DNA of 64,000 nt from Gluconacetobacter aggeris (GCF_014174395.1 NZ_JABEQD010000002.1:248001-312000); one strand, 5' to 3'. Shown: positions 32,314 to 41,968, counted from the stretch's first letter. The notes: generated by a model from the sequence alone, not told the origin. Translations and numbers: made by a program.

Positions 32314-33796
32314 CAGACCGCAGGCGGCCCGACGACGAGGCCCCCTCCGCATACGGGTTGCGCGTGCCGCGCAGCAGCAGCCGGATCGGCGTACCCGGCA
32401 GGTCGAATTCCTCGCGCAGGCCATTGACCAGATAACGCTGGTAATCCTCGGGCAGCAGCTCGGCGCGGGTGCCGAACAGGATAAAGGTCGGCGGCCGCGC
32501 CTTGGCCTGGGTCATGTAGCGCAGCTTCAGCCGCCGCCCGTTGACCAGCGGCGGGCTGTGCCGCTCCAGCATCATCTCGAACCAGCGGTTCAGCGCCCCG
32601 GTCGGAATGCGCCTGTTCCACACCTCATGCGCACGCCGCACCACCGGCAGCAGCTTGTGCACGTTCGCCCCGGTCAGCGCCGAGAACGACACGACCGGTA
32701 TCCCGCGCATCTGCGCCAGCGAGGTCTCGATCCGGTCCGCAATCGCCTGCCTGGTGGCAATCCGGTCCTCGACCGCATCCCACTTGTTCAGCGCCAGCAC
32801 GCAGCACCGCCCCTCGCGCTCGATCAGGCGCGCGATCTGCAGATCCTGCTCATGCACGCCCAGCGTGGCATCCAGCGCCAGCACCACCACTTCGGCCATC
32901 TTCAGCGCCTCGATGGTGGCCGAGGTCGACATCTTCTCCAGCCCGTCCTCGACCCGCGCCCGGCGGCGCAGGCCGGCCGTGTCCACAAGCTGGATCGGCC
33001 CCTGCTCGTCATGCAGCAGCACGGTGACGGAATCGCGGGTCAGGCCCGGCTCCGGGCCGGTAATCATCCGCTCCTCGCCCAGCAGGCGGTTCAGCAGGGT
33101 CGATTTGCCGGCATTGGGCCGGCCGACGATCGCCAGGCGCAGCGGCCCGGGCGGCCGCTCGTCCAGCTCTTCCCCGTCCTCGCCATATTCGACGGGCTCC
33201 ACCGGCTCCGGCGGCGCCTCGGGCGGCATGCGGTCCGCAATCTCGCCCATCAGCTCCGACAGGCCCTCGCCATGCTCGGCCGAAATCGCCAGCGGCGTCC
33301 CCAGGCCCAGCGCGAACGCCTCCATCGCGGCCGCCGCGCCCTGGCGGCCCTCGGCCTTGTTGGCCACCAGCAGCACCGGCCGCCCCTGGCGGCGGATCCA
33401 GGCGGCGAAATGCTCGTCGGCCGGGGTAATACCCGCCCGCGCGTCGATGCAGAACACGACCAGATCCGCCTGCGCCACCGCCGATTCCGACGACGCCCGC
33501 ATCCGCCCGTACAGCGTATCGGGCGCGGCCTCCTCCAGCCCGGCGGTGTCGATCAGCCGCACCCGCCGCCCGCGCACGACGGCCTCGGCTTCCTTGCGGT
33601 CGCGGGTCACGCCCGGCGTGTCGGCCACAAGCGCCTGCCGCCGCCCCACAAGGCGGTTGAACAGCGTCGACTTGCCGACATTCGGACGCCCGGCGATCAC
33701 GACGATCGGCAGGTCATCCCCGGTCGGAACGGAAGGAAGCTTGGCCAAGGTAGAGATTATCCCTCGAGCACGATGCGCTCGCCCATGCGGGCTCAC
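32303..33796 (-). CDS. der: Ribosome-assembly GTPase Der (EngA)
   Basis: This protein has two consecutive G domains: GRPNVGKST/DTPGVT/DTAGLEE/NKAEG in the first and GRPNAGKST/DTAGLRRRARV/NKWD in the second. They are followed by the KH-like domain (GALNRWFEMMLERHSPP). Der is needed for 50S maturation. The frame opens with GTG 33796; a TTG at 33748 (MAKLPSVPTGDD) would put the G1 motif at the usual distance from the start and is a strong alternative. It is last in the TPR-bamB-der cluster and separated from bamB by a hairpin. Confidence 0.94.
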   Translation of the reverse strand: MSPHGRAHRARGIISTLAKLPSVPTGDDLPIVVIAGRPNVGKSTLFNRLVGRRQALVADTPGVTRDRKEAEAVVRGRRVRLIDTAGLEEAAPDTLYGRMRASSESAVAQADLVVFCIDARAGITPADEHFAAWIRRQGRPVLLVANKAEGRQGAAAAMEAFALGLGTPLAISAEHGEGLSELMGEIADRMPPEAPPEPVEPVEYGEDGEELDERPPGPLRLAIVGRPNAGKSTLLNRLLGEERMITGPEPGLTRDSVTVLLHDEQGPIQLVDTAGLRRRARVEDGLEKMSTSATIEALKMAEVVVLALDATLGVHEQDLQIARLIEREGRCCVLALNKWDAVEDRIATRQAIADRIETSLAQMRGIPVVSFSALTGANVHKLLPVVRRAHEVWNRRIPTGALNRWFEMMLERHSPPLVNGRRLKLRYMTQAKARPPTFILFGTRAELLPEDYQRYLVNGLREEFDLPGTPIRLLLRGTRNPYAEGASSSGRLRSASG

Positions 33797-33822
33797 CCTG
33801 CTCTCTTATATCGTTTTGAAGA

Positions 33823-33862
33823 CTGATTCACGCTTCGGGTCGCAGCGGCCCGAAGCGATCAG
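33823..33862 (-). terminator. Hairpin between bamB and der
   Basis: The arms CGCTTCGGG (33831-33839) and CCCGAAGCG (33849-33857) are perfect, with an outer CTGAT/ATCAG pair (33823, 33862). On the minus strand it starts three bases after the bamB stop. No U-tract follows, so it may attenuate or stabilise rather than terminate. Confidence 0.45.
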
Positions 33863-33865
33863 GCC

Positions 33866-35236
33866 CTAGCTGTAGGCGTTCAGCCTGCCGTCGTCGGTCA
33901 CGATCAGCAGCCGGCCATCCACCACGATCGGCGGCACCGTGACAACCCCCGGCAGCTTGCCGACCGTCAGCAGCGCCCCGGTCGCGGGGTCGATCGTGAC
34001 ATAGCCGGTCTCGGGCATGGTGCTGACGCAGACCAGCTTGCTCCCGGCCATGATCGGCCCGGTCCAGGTCACGCCGTTCTTCTGCGCGTCGACCCGGCGA
34101 TAGCGCCGCAACTGGGTGATCCAGCGCACATGGCCATTCACGCGGTCGAGGCAGGCAAGCTGCTGGTCCAGCGACAGCACATACAACCAGTTATCGATCA
34201 CCAGCAGCGTATCCTGCCCGGCAACGGTCCGCTCCCACAGCCGGCGCCCCGACCGCAGGTCGATCGCCACCAGGACCGAGCCCGCACTGATGGCATAGAC
34301 CGTCTGGTCCACGACCACCGGCATCCCGCGCACGCAGGAGAAATCGACCGTCGAATCCTGGCCGTTGGTGCTGCCCAGCGTGTCGCTCCACACCACCTCG
34401 CCACTGGCCGCCCGCAGCGCGACCAGATCGCCCGAGCCGAACCCGGCCACCACCACATCCCCCGCCACGGCGGGCGCGGGCTGGCCGAAGATCACGGTCA
34501 CGGCCTCGGTGGCGGTATAGGTCCACAGGACGCGCCCCGTCGCCGCATCCAGCGCCAGCAGCCGCTCGTCGATGGTGCCGAAGAACATCCGTCCATCCAC
34601 CACCGTCGGTGCCGAACGGCCCGGCGTCTGGGTGTCGACCCGCCATTTCACGGTTCCGGTCGCGGCTTCCACCGCCAGGGCCTGCCCCACGCCGTCGACG
34701 ATATACAGCGTGTCGCCGGCGATGCTGAACCCGCCGCCGAGATTGCTGGAGCGCATCTTCTTCGGCTTGGGCGTGAAGTGCCACAGCTCGCGCATGCGCG
34801 GCCATTCATAGGCCCGGATCACCCCCTGCGCGTCACTGACGAAGATCCGGCCATTCGCCACGATCGGCGTCGCCTGCAACACCCCGCGCCCGCTATTGCC
34901 CAGCGCGGCGAAGGACAGCAGCTCGGGCTCCGACACGCCGGCACCGATCCCGTGCGACCATTCGCGCCGCATCTGGCCGCCCCAGGCCATGTTGACCCCG
35001 CCATGGGTCGGCACGCGCCCCGGCTGCAGCCACTCGCCGATCGCGGTCTCGGCAGGAAGGGCGATCGGCGCCTTGTCGTCAGGATCGACCATCAGGCCGG
35101 CGCCCGTCGCCAGCACGTCGACACGCTTGCCCGCCAGCAACGGCTTTTCGTCATCATCGAACAGGCTGCATCCGGCCAGGACCGGCACCATCGCGCCACC
35201 CAGGAGCGCATGCCGGCGGGTCAGAACTTTGTTCAT
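33866..35236 (-). CDS. bamB: Outer-membrane assembly lipoprotein BamB (PQQ-like beta-propeller)
   Basis: This 456-residue lipoprotein has a lipobox (VLAGC) at residue ~22 after a basic, partly Tat-like start (TRRHALLGG). An eight-bladed propeller with repeated G-x-(V/L)-x-W and 'DaatGr' patterns follows, for example LDAATGRVLW. BamB helps the BAM complex insert beta-barrel proteins. It is placed before der, as in many Proteobacteria. The blades are of the PQQ-enzyme type, but no PQQ-dehydrogenase catalytic residues are present and the start encodes export, so it is not a dehydrogenase. Confidence 0.92.
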   Translation of the reverse strand: MNKVLTRRHALLGGAMVPVLAGCSLFDDDEKPLLAGKRVDVLATGAGLMVDPDDKAPIALPAETAIGEWLQPGRVPTHGGVNMAWGGQMRREWSHGIGAGVSEPELLSFAALGNSGRGVLQATPIVANGRIFVSDAQGVIRAYEWPRMRELWHFTPKPKKMRSSNLGGGFSIAGDTLYIVDGVGQALAVEAATGTVKWRVDTQTPGRSAPTVVDGRMFFGTIDERLLALDAATGRVLWTYTATEAVTVIFGQPAPAVAGDVVVAGFGSGDLVALRAASGEVVWSDTLGSTNGQDSTVDFSCVRGMPVVVDQTVYAISAGSVLVAIDLRSGRRLWERTVAGQDTLLVIDNWLYVLSLDQQLACLDRVNGHVRWITQLRRYRRVDAQKNGVTWTGPIMAGSKLVCVSTMPETGYVTIDPATGALLTVGKLPGVVTVPPIVVDGRLLIVTDDGRLNAYS

Positions 35237-35323
35237 GGAAATCCTGCGCTACGAAAGGAAAAACGGGGCCATTTCGGTTTCTGTACGCCCGACGGCACGA
35301 AAACACGGTCCGCCCGGCACGGC

Positions 35324-36013
35324 CTAGGACGGCGTGGCATTCAGGGTCTGGAGCATGCCGCCGGCCCGGCTGCGCAGCGCCTCCGGCACGTCGATCTGCG
35401 TCGTCAGATGCCCGAGCCGCCGGCGCGCATCGGCCACATGTCCCTGGCGCAGGTCCAGCATCGCCTCGCATTCCTCCGCCAGCCCGTGCCACGGCTTGCC
35501 CGCGCCATCCAGCGTGGCCAGGCGCGAACGCAGCACCGCCGGATCGCCATTGTCGATCTGGTGCTGCACCCACAGCAGGCTGGCCAGCCCGCGCAGCAGC
35601 GCATCCGCACCCTGGTCGTCCGCCACCTGGCTCCACAGCGCCAGCGCACCCTTGCTATCGCCGCTCGAGGCCAGCAGCGCCGCGCGTTCCAGCCGCGACA
35701 GCGTCCGCAATCCGGAGGGCACGCCGTCCAGCGTCGCCAGACGCGCCAGCGCGTCCTTCTGCTGGGGGGTCAGCGCACTGGTCTCGCCGGGGGCGATATG
35801 GCTGGTGTCGGCCGCGCGCAACGCCGTGAAATAGGTCGTGCCCCAGGCCTGCGCGGCCTGTCGCCCACGCCAGGCATGATATTGCCAGCCCCCCACGCCG
35901 GCCGCGGCCACCACCGCCACCACCACTGCCGCGCCGACATAGCGCCGGGCCATCAGCCGCAGACGCTCCATGCGCATGTCGTCGTCGACTTCCCTGAAGA
36001 TGTCGTCAGCCAC
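35324..36013 (-). CDS. Membrane-anchored TPR protein, YfgM-like
   Basis: This 229-residue protein starts MADDIFREVDDDMRMERL, then has one transmembrane helix (~residues 24-48) and a periplasmic helical TPR-like domain. This is the alphaproteobacterial 'MADIFREVDE' family related to YfgM, a partner of the Sec translocon and periplasmic chaperones. GTG start. It is 87 bp upstream of bamB. The preserved TPR-bamB-der order links envelope protein assembly with ribosome assembly. Confidence 0.87.
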   Translation of the reverse strand: MADDIFREVDDDMRMERLRLMARRYVGAAVVVAVVAAAGVGGWQYHAWRGRQAAQAWGTTYFTALRAADTSHIAPGETSALTPQQKDALARLATLDGVPSGLRTLSRLERAALLASSGDSKGALALWSQVADDQGADALLRGLASLLWVQHQIDNGDPAVLRSRLATLDGAGKPWHGLAEECEAMLDLRQGHVADARRRLGHLTTQIDVPEALRSRAGGMLQTLNATPS

Positions 36014-36128
36014 GTCTCAACCGCTCTCCGCATCCAGCCCCGACGGGCCCGGGCCCGTCATTCCAAGGGCGGACCATAGCCGTCCCCGCGCACGCGGGCA
36101 ACAAACCCGCATGCGCCGTCCCGGAGCG

Positions 36129-36144
36129 GCCGGGGCGCCCCGGC
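36129..36144 (-). terminator. GC-rich perfect palindrome after the small secreted-protein gene
   Basis: GCCGGGGCGCCCCGGC forms a perfect 16-bp self-complementary stem a few bases after the stop at 36151 on the minus strand. Two more strong hairpins lie in the same gap: GACGGGCCC/GGGCCCGTC (36042-36059) and GCGGG/CCCGC with outer GCGCA/TGCGC (36089-36117). No T-runs are present. Confidence 0.4.
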
Positions 36145-36150
36145 GCGCGC

Positions 36151-36531
36151 TCAATGGCGCGAGAAGCGCGCCGCCCCGGCCTTGAGGTCGGCGGTCAGCC
36201 GCGTGAAATGGCCGGCAATCCGCTGCTGCACGGCCACACTGGCCTGATGGACCTGATCGATGCGGGCCTTGGCCTGGGCACTGATCGTATTCTCATCGCG
36301 CGCGGCGGCGCCGGCGACGCAGGCATTATAGGCCCGCGCGGCCTTTTCATACGCCGTCGCGGCATCGACGCTGGCATTGTAGCGCGCGACGCTGCTGGAA
36401 TCGACCGTGGGCGCGGCCGGTTCCTTGCCACAGGCGGGCGCGGACCACGTCACTTCCGCCGCGCGGGCGACCGTTACCCCCCCGGTCAGGGACAGGGCGG
36501 CGGCACAGGCCAGAAACCGGCCCGAGATCAT
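36151..36531 (-). CDS. Small secreted protein of unknown function
   Basis: This 126-residue protein has a clear signal peptide (MISGRFLACAAALSLTGGVTVARAAE), cleaved at ARA-AE. The mature part is largely helical and alanine-rich, with an ACGKEPAAP start and one further cysteine in AYNACVAGAA that could form a disulfide. I recognise no family. ATG 36531 is preferred over the TTG at 36540. It is followed by a GC-rich palindrome and lies alone between dihydroorotase and the TPR protein. Confidence 0.7.
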   Translation of the reverse strand: MISGRFLACAAALSLTGGVTVARAAEVTWSAPACGKEPAAPTVDSSSVARYNASVDAATAYEKAARAYNACVAGAAARDENTISAQAKARIDQVHQASVAVQQRIAGHFTRLTADLKAGAARFSRH

Positions 36532-36623
36532 GGCACCCAAGAGACATCCTTCCTTACAACGGTCCCGCCGTCACGATGACGGAAATCGGGGACGATGCCG
36601 CCTATACCGATAAAATGTCGAAA

Positions 36624-37943
36624 TCAGGGCGCAAAGCAAGCCAGCCGGCCGGCCGGTTCGCCCAGGATCGTGTCCTCGCGCATCACCGCCCGCCCGCGCA
36701 CGATGGTCGCCATCGGCCAGCCCGTCACCGCCATACCGTCGAACGGCGTCCAGCCGGCCGGGGTGGCGATCCAGTCATTGGTGATCCGCCGCTTCGCCGC
36801 CATGTCGACCAGCGTGAAATCGGCGTCGTAGCCCATGGCGATCCGCCCCTTGGCCTGCAGGCCGTAGACCCGCGCGGGCCCGGCGGCCATCAGGTCCACC
36901 ATCCGGCCCAGCGACAGGCGCCCGGCATTCACATGGTCCAGCATCACCGGTACCAGCGTCTGCACGCCCGTCAGCCCGGCGGGGGTCGAAGGCCAGGGCT
37001 TGGCCTTGGCCGCCAGCGAATGCGGCGCATGGTCCGAACCGATCGTGTCCACCATGCCGCTGCGCACCGCCGCCCACGAGGCCTCGTAATGCCGCCGGTC
37101 ACGGATCGGCGGGTTCATCACCGCCAGCGCCCCCAGCGTCTCGTAGCAGTCCGGCGCCACCTGGGTCAGATGGTTCACCAGTACCTCGACGGTGGCGACA
37201 TCCCGATGCGCCGCCAGCCAGTCCAGTTCCTCGGCGGTCGAGGTATGCAGGATATGCACCGGCCGCCGCGCCCGCCGTGCCAGCCCCACGATCCGCCGCG
37301 TGCCCAGGAACGCGCATTCCTCGTCGCGCCAGAACGGGTGCCTGTCGTAGGACATCCCCTCGGTCAGCAGCTTCCTGCGGTCCTGCAGCCGATATTCGTC
37401 CTCGGAATGGAAGGCCACCCGCCGGTGCCCATGCTCCAGCACCTGGCGGATGCCCTCATCATCCTCGATCATCAGGTCGCCGGTCGAAGACCCGGCAAAG
37501 ACCTTGATCGCGCACACACCGTCAAACTGCTCATATTCGCCCAGCCGCGGCGTATTGCCCCGCGTGGCGCCGACATACATCGCAAAATCGACCCAGCTCT
37601 CGCGTGAGGCATATTCCTGCTTCCAGCGCAGCATGTCGCCATCGACGATCGAGGGCGCGGTGTTGGGCATGTCGAACACGGTCGTCACCCCACCCAGCGC
37701 CGCCGCCCGCGTACCGGTCGGAATGCTCTCCACGGCGGCATCGCCCGGATCGCGCAGATGCACATGCGGGTCGATCAGCCCCGGCAGCACATGCAGGCCG
37801 GCGGCATCGATCACCTCGTCCGCCTCGTCCGCCACGCCCACCGACAGGCTGGCAATCCGCCCCGCCCGCACGCCGATATCGGCCCGCGCCTCGCCCCACG
37901 GCAGAACGCAAATCCCGTTCCGGATGATCAGGTCGTAATGCAT
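36624..37943 (-). CDS. pyrC: Dihydroorotase (amidohydrolase family)
   Basis: The third step of pyrimidine synthesis converts carbamoyl aspartate to dihydroorotate. Metal ligands are visible in DPHVHLRDPG, the lysine of IKVFAGSST, HSEDE, HTST and SDHAPHS, in correct order over 439 residues. Allantoinase and hydantoinase have similar layouts, but GLIDPHVHLRDPG and EECAFLGTRR favour the dihydroorotase group. ATG 37943 (MHYDLIIRNG) is the natural start; the frame runs a further 66 bp upstream without conservation. Confidence 0.88.
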   Translation of the reverse strand: MHYDLIIRNGICVLPWGEARADIGVRAGRIASLSVGVADEADEVIDAAGLHVLPGLIDPHVHLRDPGDAAVESIPTGTRAAALGGVTTVFDMPNTAPSIVDGDMLRWKQEYASRESWVDFAMYVGATRGNTPRLGEYEQFDGVCAIKVFAGSSTGDLMIEDDEGIRQVLEHGHRRVAFHSEDEYRLQDRRKLLTEGMSYDRHPFWRDEECAFLGTRRIVGLARRARRPVHILHTSTAEELDWLAAHRDVATVEVLVNHLTQVAPDCYETLGALAVMNPPIRDRRHYEASWAAVRSGMVDTIGSDHAPHSLAAKAKPWPSTPAGLTGVQTLVPVMLDHVNAGRLSLGRMVDLMAAGPARVYGLQAKGRIAMGYDADFTLVDMAAKRRITNDWIATPAGWTPFDGMAVTGWPMATIVRGRAVMREDTILGEPAGRLACFAP

Positions 37944-38029
37944 CGGTCCCTCGCAGCCTGTCGTTCTCCGCGACGTACTCCTTTCAGCCCACACGCGGCA
38001 AGACCGCACGACGGTCCCCGGCTCCGCGC

Positions 38030-39412
38030 CTACCGGCTCTCCCCCGGAAGCATCTTCCCCGGATTGAGAATCCCGTTCGGGTCCAGCGTGCGCTTGAGCA
38101 CGCGCATCACATCCAGCGCCACCGGATCATGCTCGTCGGTCAGGAATTCGCGCTTGCCCAGCCCGACCCCGTGCTCGCCGCTGCACGACCCGCCCAGCGC
38201 CAGCGCGCGCCGGACGATCTTCCGGTCCAGCGCCCAGGCCCGCTCCAGCCCGTCGGGCGTGGGCGGCACGAGGATGATCGTATGGAAATTGCCGTCCCCC
38301 ACATGCCCGACGATGGGCGCCGTCAGGCCGGATTCCGCAATATCCGCCTTCACCCCCACGATCAGCTCCCCCAAGGCCGAGATCGGCACGATCGCATCCG
38401 TCGTCATGGCGCTGTAGCCCGGCCGGTAGGCCAGGCACGCCCAATAGGCATGATGCCGCGCCCGCCAGAGCGCCGCACGCTGGTTCGGATCGGTCTGCCA
38501 GTCGAACCCCAGCCCGCCGCGATCCTCCACGATGGCCTCCACCACCCCGATCTGTTCGCGCACCGATTCCGGCCCGCCCACGAATTCCAGGAACAGCGTG
38601 GGCAGCGCACGCAATCCGCTCAGCAGGGAATATCGGATGCTGGCATCCATCTGCACGTCGTCGAGCAGTTCCAGCCGCCCGATCGGCACCCCGAACTGCA
38701 GGATGTCGATGGCCGTCGCCACCGCCTCCGACAGCGTCTCGAACTGCACGACGGCCGCCGCGATGCTTTCGGGAATAGGGTGCAGCCGCAACTGGACTTC
38801 CGTAATCACCCCCAGCGTGCCTTCCGACCCGATCAGCAGATGCGTCAGGTCATACCCGGTCGAGGATTTGCGCACCCGCCCGCCGGTGCGCATCACCCGC
38901 CCGTCGGCCAGCACGGCCGTCAGCCCCAGCACATTCTCGCGGATCGTGCCGTAGCGCACCGCCGCCGTGCCCGAGGCCCGCGTGGCGCACATGCCGCCGA
39001 TCGTGGCCTCCCCTCCCGGATCGACGGGGAAGAACAGCCCGGTATCGCGCAGCGTGTGGTTCAGAAGCTGCCGGGTGATGCCGGCCTGCACCCGGCAATC
39101 CATGTCCTTCGGATTGACCGACAGCACATCCGTCATCCGCGACAGATCGAGGCTGATCCCACCCTCCGGCGGATTGACATGCCCTTCCAGCGACGTGCCG
39201 GCGCCGAAGGCGGCCAGCGGCACCCGATGCGCATTGCACAGCGCCACGCTCTGCGCCACGTCGTCCGTGCTCCGCGCGAACACCACCGCACCGGGCATGC
39301 TGGGCGCGTGATGGCCTTCGCCATGGCTGTGCTGCTCGCGCACCGCATCGGCGGTCGAAACCTGCCCATCCCCCAGCCGCGCGCGCAGGGCCGCAATCAG
39401 GTCGATATTCAT
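38030..39412 (-). CDS. FAD-linked D-2-hydroxyacid dehydrogenase (D-lactate/glycolate oxidase GlcD/Dld type)
   Basis: This 460-residue flavoprotein has an FAD_binding_4 domain (AAFGAGTSLEGHVNPPEGG, PVDPGGEATIGGMCATRASG, RYGTIRENVLGL, SEGTLGVITE) and the C-terminal VAO domain with HVGDGNFH and GSCSGEHGVG. It oxidises D-lactate, glycolate or a similar acid and passes electrons to a quinone or cytochrome. No glcE/glcF partners are adjacent, so a single-subunit D-lactate dehydrogenase is the best guess. Oxidation of lactate is typical of acetic acid bacteria. Confidence 0.87.
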   Translation of the reverse strand: MNIDLIAALRARLGDGQVSTADAVREQHSHGEGHHAPSMPGAVVFARSTDDVAQSVALCNAHRVPLAAFGAGTSLEGHVNPPEGGISLDLSRMTDVLSVNPKDMDCRVQAGITRQLLNHTLRDTGLFFPVDPGGEATIGGMCATRASGTAAVRYGTIRENVLGLTAVLADGRVMRTGGRVRKSSTGYDLTHLLIGSEGTLGVITEVQLRLHPIPESIAAAVVQFETLSEAVATAIDILQFGVPIGRLELLDDVQMDASIRYSLLSGLRALPTLFLEFVGGPESVREQIGVVEAIVEDRGGLGFDWQTDPNQRAALWRARHHAYWACLAYRPGYSAMTTDAIVPISALGELIVGVKADIAESGLTAPIVGHVGDGNFHTIILVPPTPDGLERAWALDRKIVRRALALGGSCSGEHGVGLGKREFLTDEHDPVALDVMRVLKRTLDPNGILNPGKMLPGESR

Positions 39413-39783
39413 GCGTTCCGCTTCCCTTCGCATCCATCCGTCAGGTCGGGGCCCTGGCCGATCGCCCGAATATAACGGCGTATTCAACACTTATCTGTCA
39501 CTACCCCTGACGCAATCGCCCTCGGAGGGACAATTCAAAAAACCGTACGCCCGCCTTCAGCCCGGCAGACGAGCCCCTGGTTTCAGATTCGGACGGTGCA
39601 TCGCGTATAATTGTCTTCCCTGCTGCAGGGACGACACATGCCCGCCGCCATACCGGGTACCTTGAGCGGTCATTCTTCGTCGCGTCGACATATTCTCTCC
39701 GATGACACGTCGCGCGTCCGGACTCTCTGGCTGAAAGCACATCACGAATGGGCCGCATGCGTTACCCGTTGAAAGCCTCACCG
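39413..39783 (+). promoter_or_regulatory. Intergenic region with a promoter-like TATAAT
   Basis: About 370 bp upstream of the phosphodiesterase-like gene. A perfect TATAAT at 39606-39611 has a TTCAGA (39582-39587) 18 bp upstream, which would give a leader of over 100 bases. No convincing gene lies in it, although the next frame opens at 39748 with two in-frame ATGs. Confidence 0.45.
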
Positions 39784-40809
39784 ATGAAGGCGGGGATATC
39801 CTTTTTCCTTCCGCTCTCGCTCCTGTTTCTTTCGTGCCCCTCCCCTTTACCGGCAGCCACGGCACGCTCCGGATTCGTCATGACGGTACTGGGTGCGCGT
39901 GGGGGCATGCTGGACGGCAACCTCAGTGCCTACATGGTCCGGCCGGCAGGCGACGACCGCGCGGTCCTGTGCGACGCCGGAACCGCGACAGCCGGGCTCG
40001 TGGCGGCCGATCGGGCCGGGGCGCTGGATGACATTGCGCTCCCCCCCGGCACCGGCCTGACCCGCCCCGGCTATGTGCTGACGCACACCATCCGCGCCTA
40101 TCTGATCAGCCACGCGCATCTTGACCATGTCGCGGGCCTGGTCGTCGCCTCACCCGATGACAGCGCCAAGCCGATCTACGCGCTGCCGGCCACTCTGCAT
40201 GATATGTCGGAGCATCTGTTCAACTGGCGGATCTGGCCGAATTTCGGCGACGCGGGGCAGGCCCCCACGCTGGGGAAATACCATTATCGCGCCCTGGTGC
40301 CGGGCCGGACGGAGCCGCTGCCCGGCACCGCGATGACCGTCACAGCCTGGCCGCTGAGCCATGGCGGCATCGAGTCGACCGCCTTCCTGATTGCGGCGAA
40401 CGGGGCCTCGGTCCTGTATCTGGGGGATACCGGGCCCGATACCGTCGAGGGTGGGCACCGCCTGGACGATCTGTGGCGTGCGGTCGGGCCGCTGGTCAGG
40501 GCGCACCGATTGAAGGCCATCGTCATCGAAGCCTCGTACGACGACACCCGGCCGGACCGGTTGCTGTTCGGTCACATGACCCCGGCCTGGGTGGCGGACA
40601 CGCTGCAGGACCTGGCGCGCCGGGCTGGCGGTCCAAGCCCCCTGCGCGGGCTGACAGTCCTGATCAGCCACGTCAAAGCCAGCCTGGCCGAGGGCCCCGC
40701 GCCGCAGGAGGCCATCCGGCGGGACCTGGTCCGGGACGCAGCGCGCGACGGACTGCAGGACGTCCGCTTCGTCATCGCCGAACAAGGACTGCGCCTGAAC
40801 CTGGACTGA
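39784..40809 (+). CDS. Class II cyclic-nucleotide phosphodiesterase-like metallo-hydrolase, exported
   Basis: This 341-residue beta-lactamase-fold protein has the class II phosphodiesterase motif SHAHLDHVAGL, plus LSHGGIESTAF, LYLGDTGPD and VLISHVKASL. A signal peptide (MKAGISFFLPLSLLFLS) points to the periplasm, as for CpdP of Vibrio. It would hydrolyse 3',5'-cyclic nucleotides. The start is uncertain: ATG 39784 is next to the signal sequence, but ATG 39748 or 39757 would add 9-12 residues. F1-like GCCTGGAAACACGCGC follows the stop, possibly a decayed repeat. Confidence 0.85.
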   Translation: MKAGISFFLPLSLLFLSCPSPLPAATARSGFVMTVLGARGGMLDGNLSAYMVRPAGDDRAVLCDAGTATAGLVAADRAGALDDIALPPGTGLTRPGYVLTHTIRAYLISHAHLDHVAGLVVASPDDSAKPIYALPATLHDMSEHLFNWRIWPNFGDAGQAPTLGKYHYRALVPGRTEPLPGTAMTVTAWPLSHGGIESTAFLIAANGASVLYLGDTGPDTVEGGHRLDDLWRAVGPLVRAHRLKAIVIEASYDDTRPDRLLFGHMTPAWVADTLQDLARRAGGPSPLRGLTVLISHVKASLAEGPAPQEAIRRDLVRDAARDGLQDVRFVIAEQGLRLNLD

Positions 40810-40873
40810 GAACCCGCCTGGAAACACGCGCCCGATCGTCACAGCCCGAAACGCGGCTGATGTTCAGCGGCCC

Positions 40874-41968
40874 CTACAACAGCGACAGCAACCGCGCCTC
40901 CAGCCGGGCAGACTGTGCGGGCGCGCTGAGCGACTCCCGCACGACCTTCAGCGCCGCATCGGCCATCCCGTTCCGCGCGCCGGGGGCCAGCATCGCCTGC
41001 ATGGCATCCGCCAGTGCCACCGGGTCGGCGGCCGGCACCACCATCCCCGCCCCCGAGCGCCCCAGCACCCCGTCCAGCCCCGACTGGTCGGAGCCGATCA
41101 CCGGCACCCCGCGCGCCAGCGCCTCCACCGCCACGCTGGGCAACCCTTCCCGGTCGCCGCCGGCCGACACCACGCTGGGCACCAGCAGCGCGATCGCCCG
41201 GTCCATCCGCGCCGCCAGTTCCGCCGCCGCCAGCCACCCGGTGAAGCGCAGATTGTCCAGCCCCGCCGCATAGTCCCGCATGGCGGGCAGCAGCGGCCCG
41301 TCCCCCGCCAGCACCACCGGCGGCGCCAGTCCCCGCCCCGCCAGCACCCGCAGCGCATCGATCAGGGTCGCCACCCCCTTCTTCTCCACAAACCGCCCGG
41401 CGAATACGAACTGCTCCGCCGGCCCGGCGGCAGGGACCGCCGGCTCCACCCCGATCGGGATCACCTCCAGCAGGCCGGGCGCCACCCCCCGCTCCAGCAG
41501 CTTGTCCCGCACCCCTTCCGAGACACAGACGAACAGCGACGCATAATCCTGCAACGCCCGCCACCGCCGGCGAAAGATGGCAGGCGGCACCCCCCAGCGA
41601 TAATGCCGGTCCTTGAAGGCATCGCCGCCATGAAACGTCACCACCAGCGGTACGCCCAGCGCGCGCGCCATCGGCAGCGCCAGCGCCCCGCCCCGCCCGA
41701 ACTGCGCATGCACCAGCACCGGCGCCAGGTCCGCGACATCGCGCACCGCCCCCCAGCCGAACTGCCTGAACGCCGCCTGACGCAAGGGCCGCAACAGCCC
41801 ATTGCCGCCCAGAAACCGCAGATCGCCTGGCAAATCAGGCGCCGGCCCATCGCGCCGGCACCCCACCCAGCAGGGACGCAGGGTCTGGAACCCGATATAT
41901 TGCCGCCGCATGAATGCCTGTTCCGAAGCCGGCAGCAGCCGGTCGCGATAGACCAGCACGGTCTTCAC
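40874..41968 (-). CDS. Glycosyltransferase family 4 (GT-B)
   Basis: This 364-residue GT-B enzyme shows VVTFHGGDAF in the N-terminal domain, FAGRFVEKKGVATLIDAL and the nucleotide-sugar-binding SVVSAGGDREGLPSVAVEALARG (E-x7-E). It transfers a sugar to a surface polysaccharide or lipopolysaccharide core. It overlaps the next gene upstream (family 9) by four bases, so the pair probably acts on the same glycan. The donor and acceptor cannot be told. Confidence 0.88.
   Translation of the reverse strand: MKTVLVYRDRLLPASEQAFMRRQYIGFQTLRPCWVGCRRDGPAPDLPGDLRFLGGNGLLRPLRQAAFRQFGWGAVRDVADLAPVLVHAQFGRGGALALPMARALGVPLVVTFHGGDAFKDRHYRWGVPPAIFRRRWRALQDYASLFVCVSEGVRDKLLERGVAPGLLEVIPIGVEPAVPAAGPAEQFVFAGRFVEKKGVATLIDALRVLAGRGLAPPVVLAGDGPLLPAMRDYAAGLDNLRFTGWLAAAELAARMDRAIALLVPSVVSAGGDREGLPSVAVEALARGVPVIGSDQSGLDGVLGRSGAGMVVPAADPVALADAMQAMLAPGARNGMADAALKVVRESLSAPAQSARLEARLLSLL

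Noticed and set aside
33866-35236. BamB-like gene as a PQQ alcohol dehydrogenase
   Set aside because: It has propeller repeats but lacks the dehydrogenase catalytic segment, and the lipobox and der neighbourhood fit BamB.
40810-40873. A further F1 copy after the phosphodiesterase-like gene
   Set aside because: GCCTGGAAACACGCGCCCGATCG resembles the F1 start and lies after a stop, but no interior or right arm can be aligned, so it is only a possible remnant.
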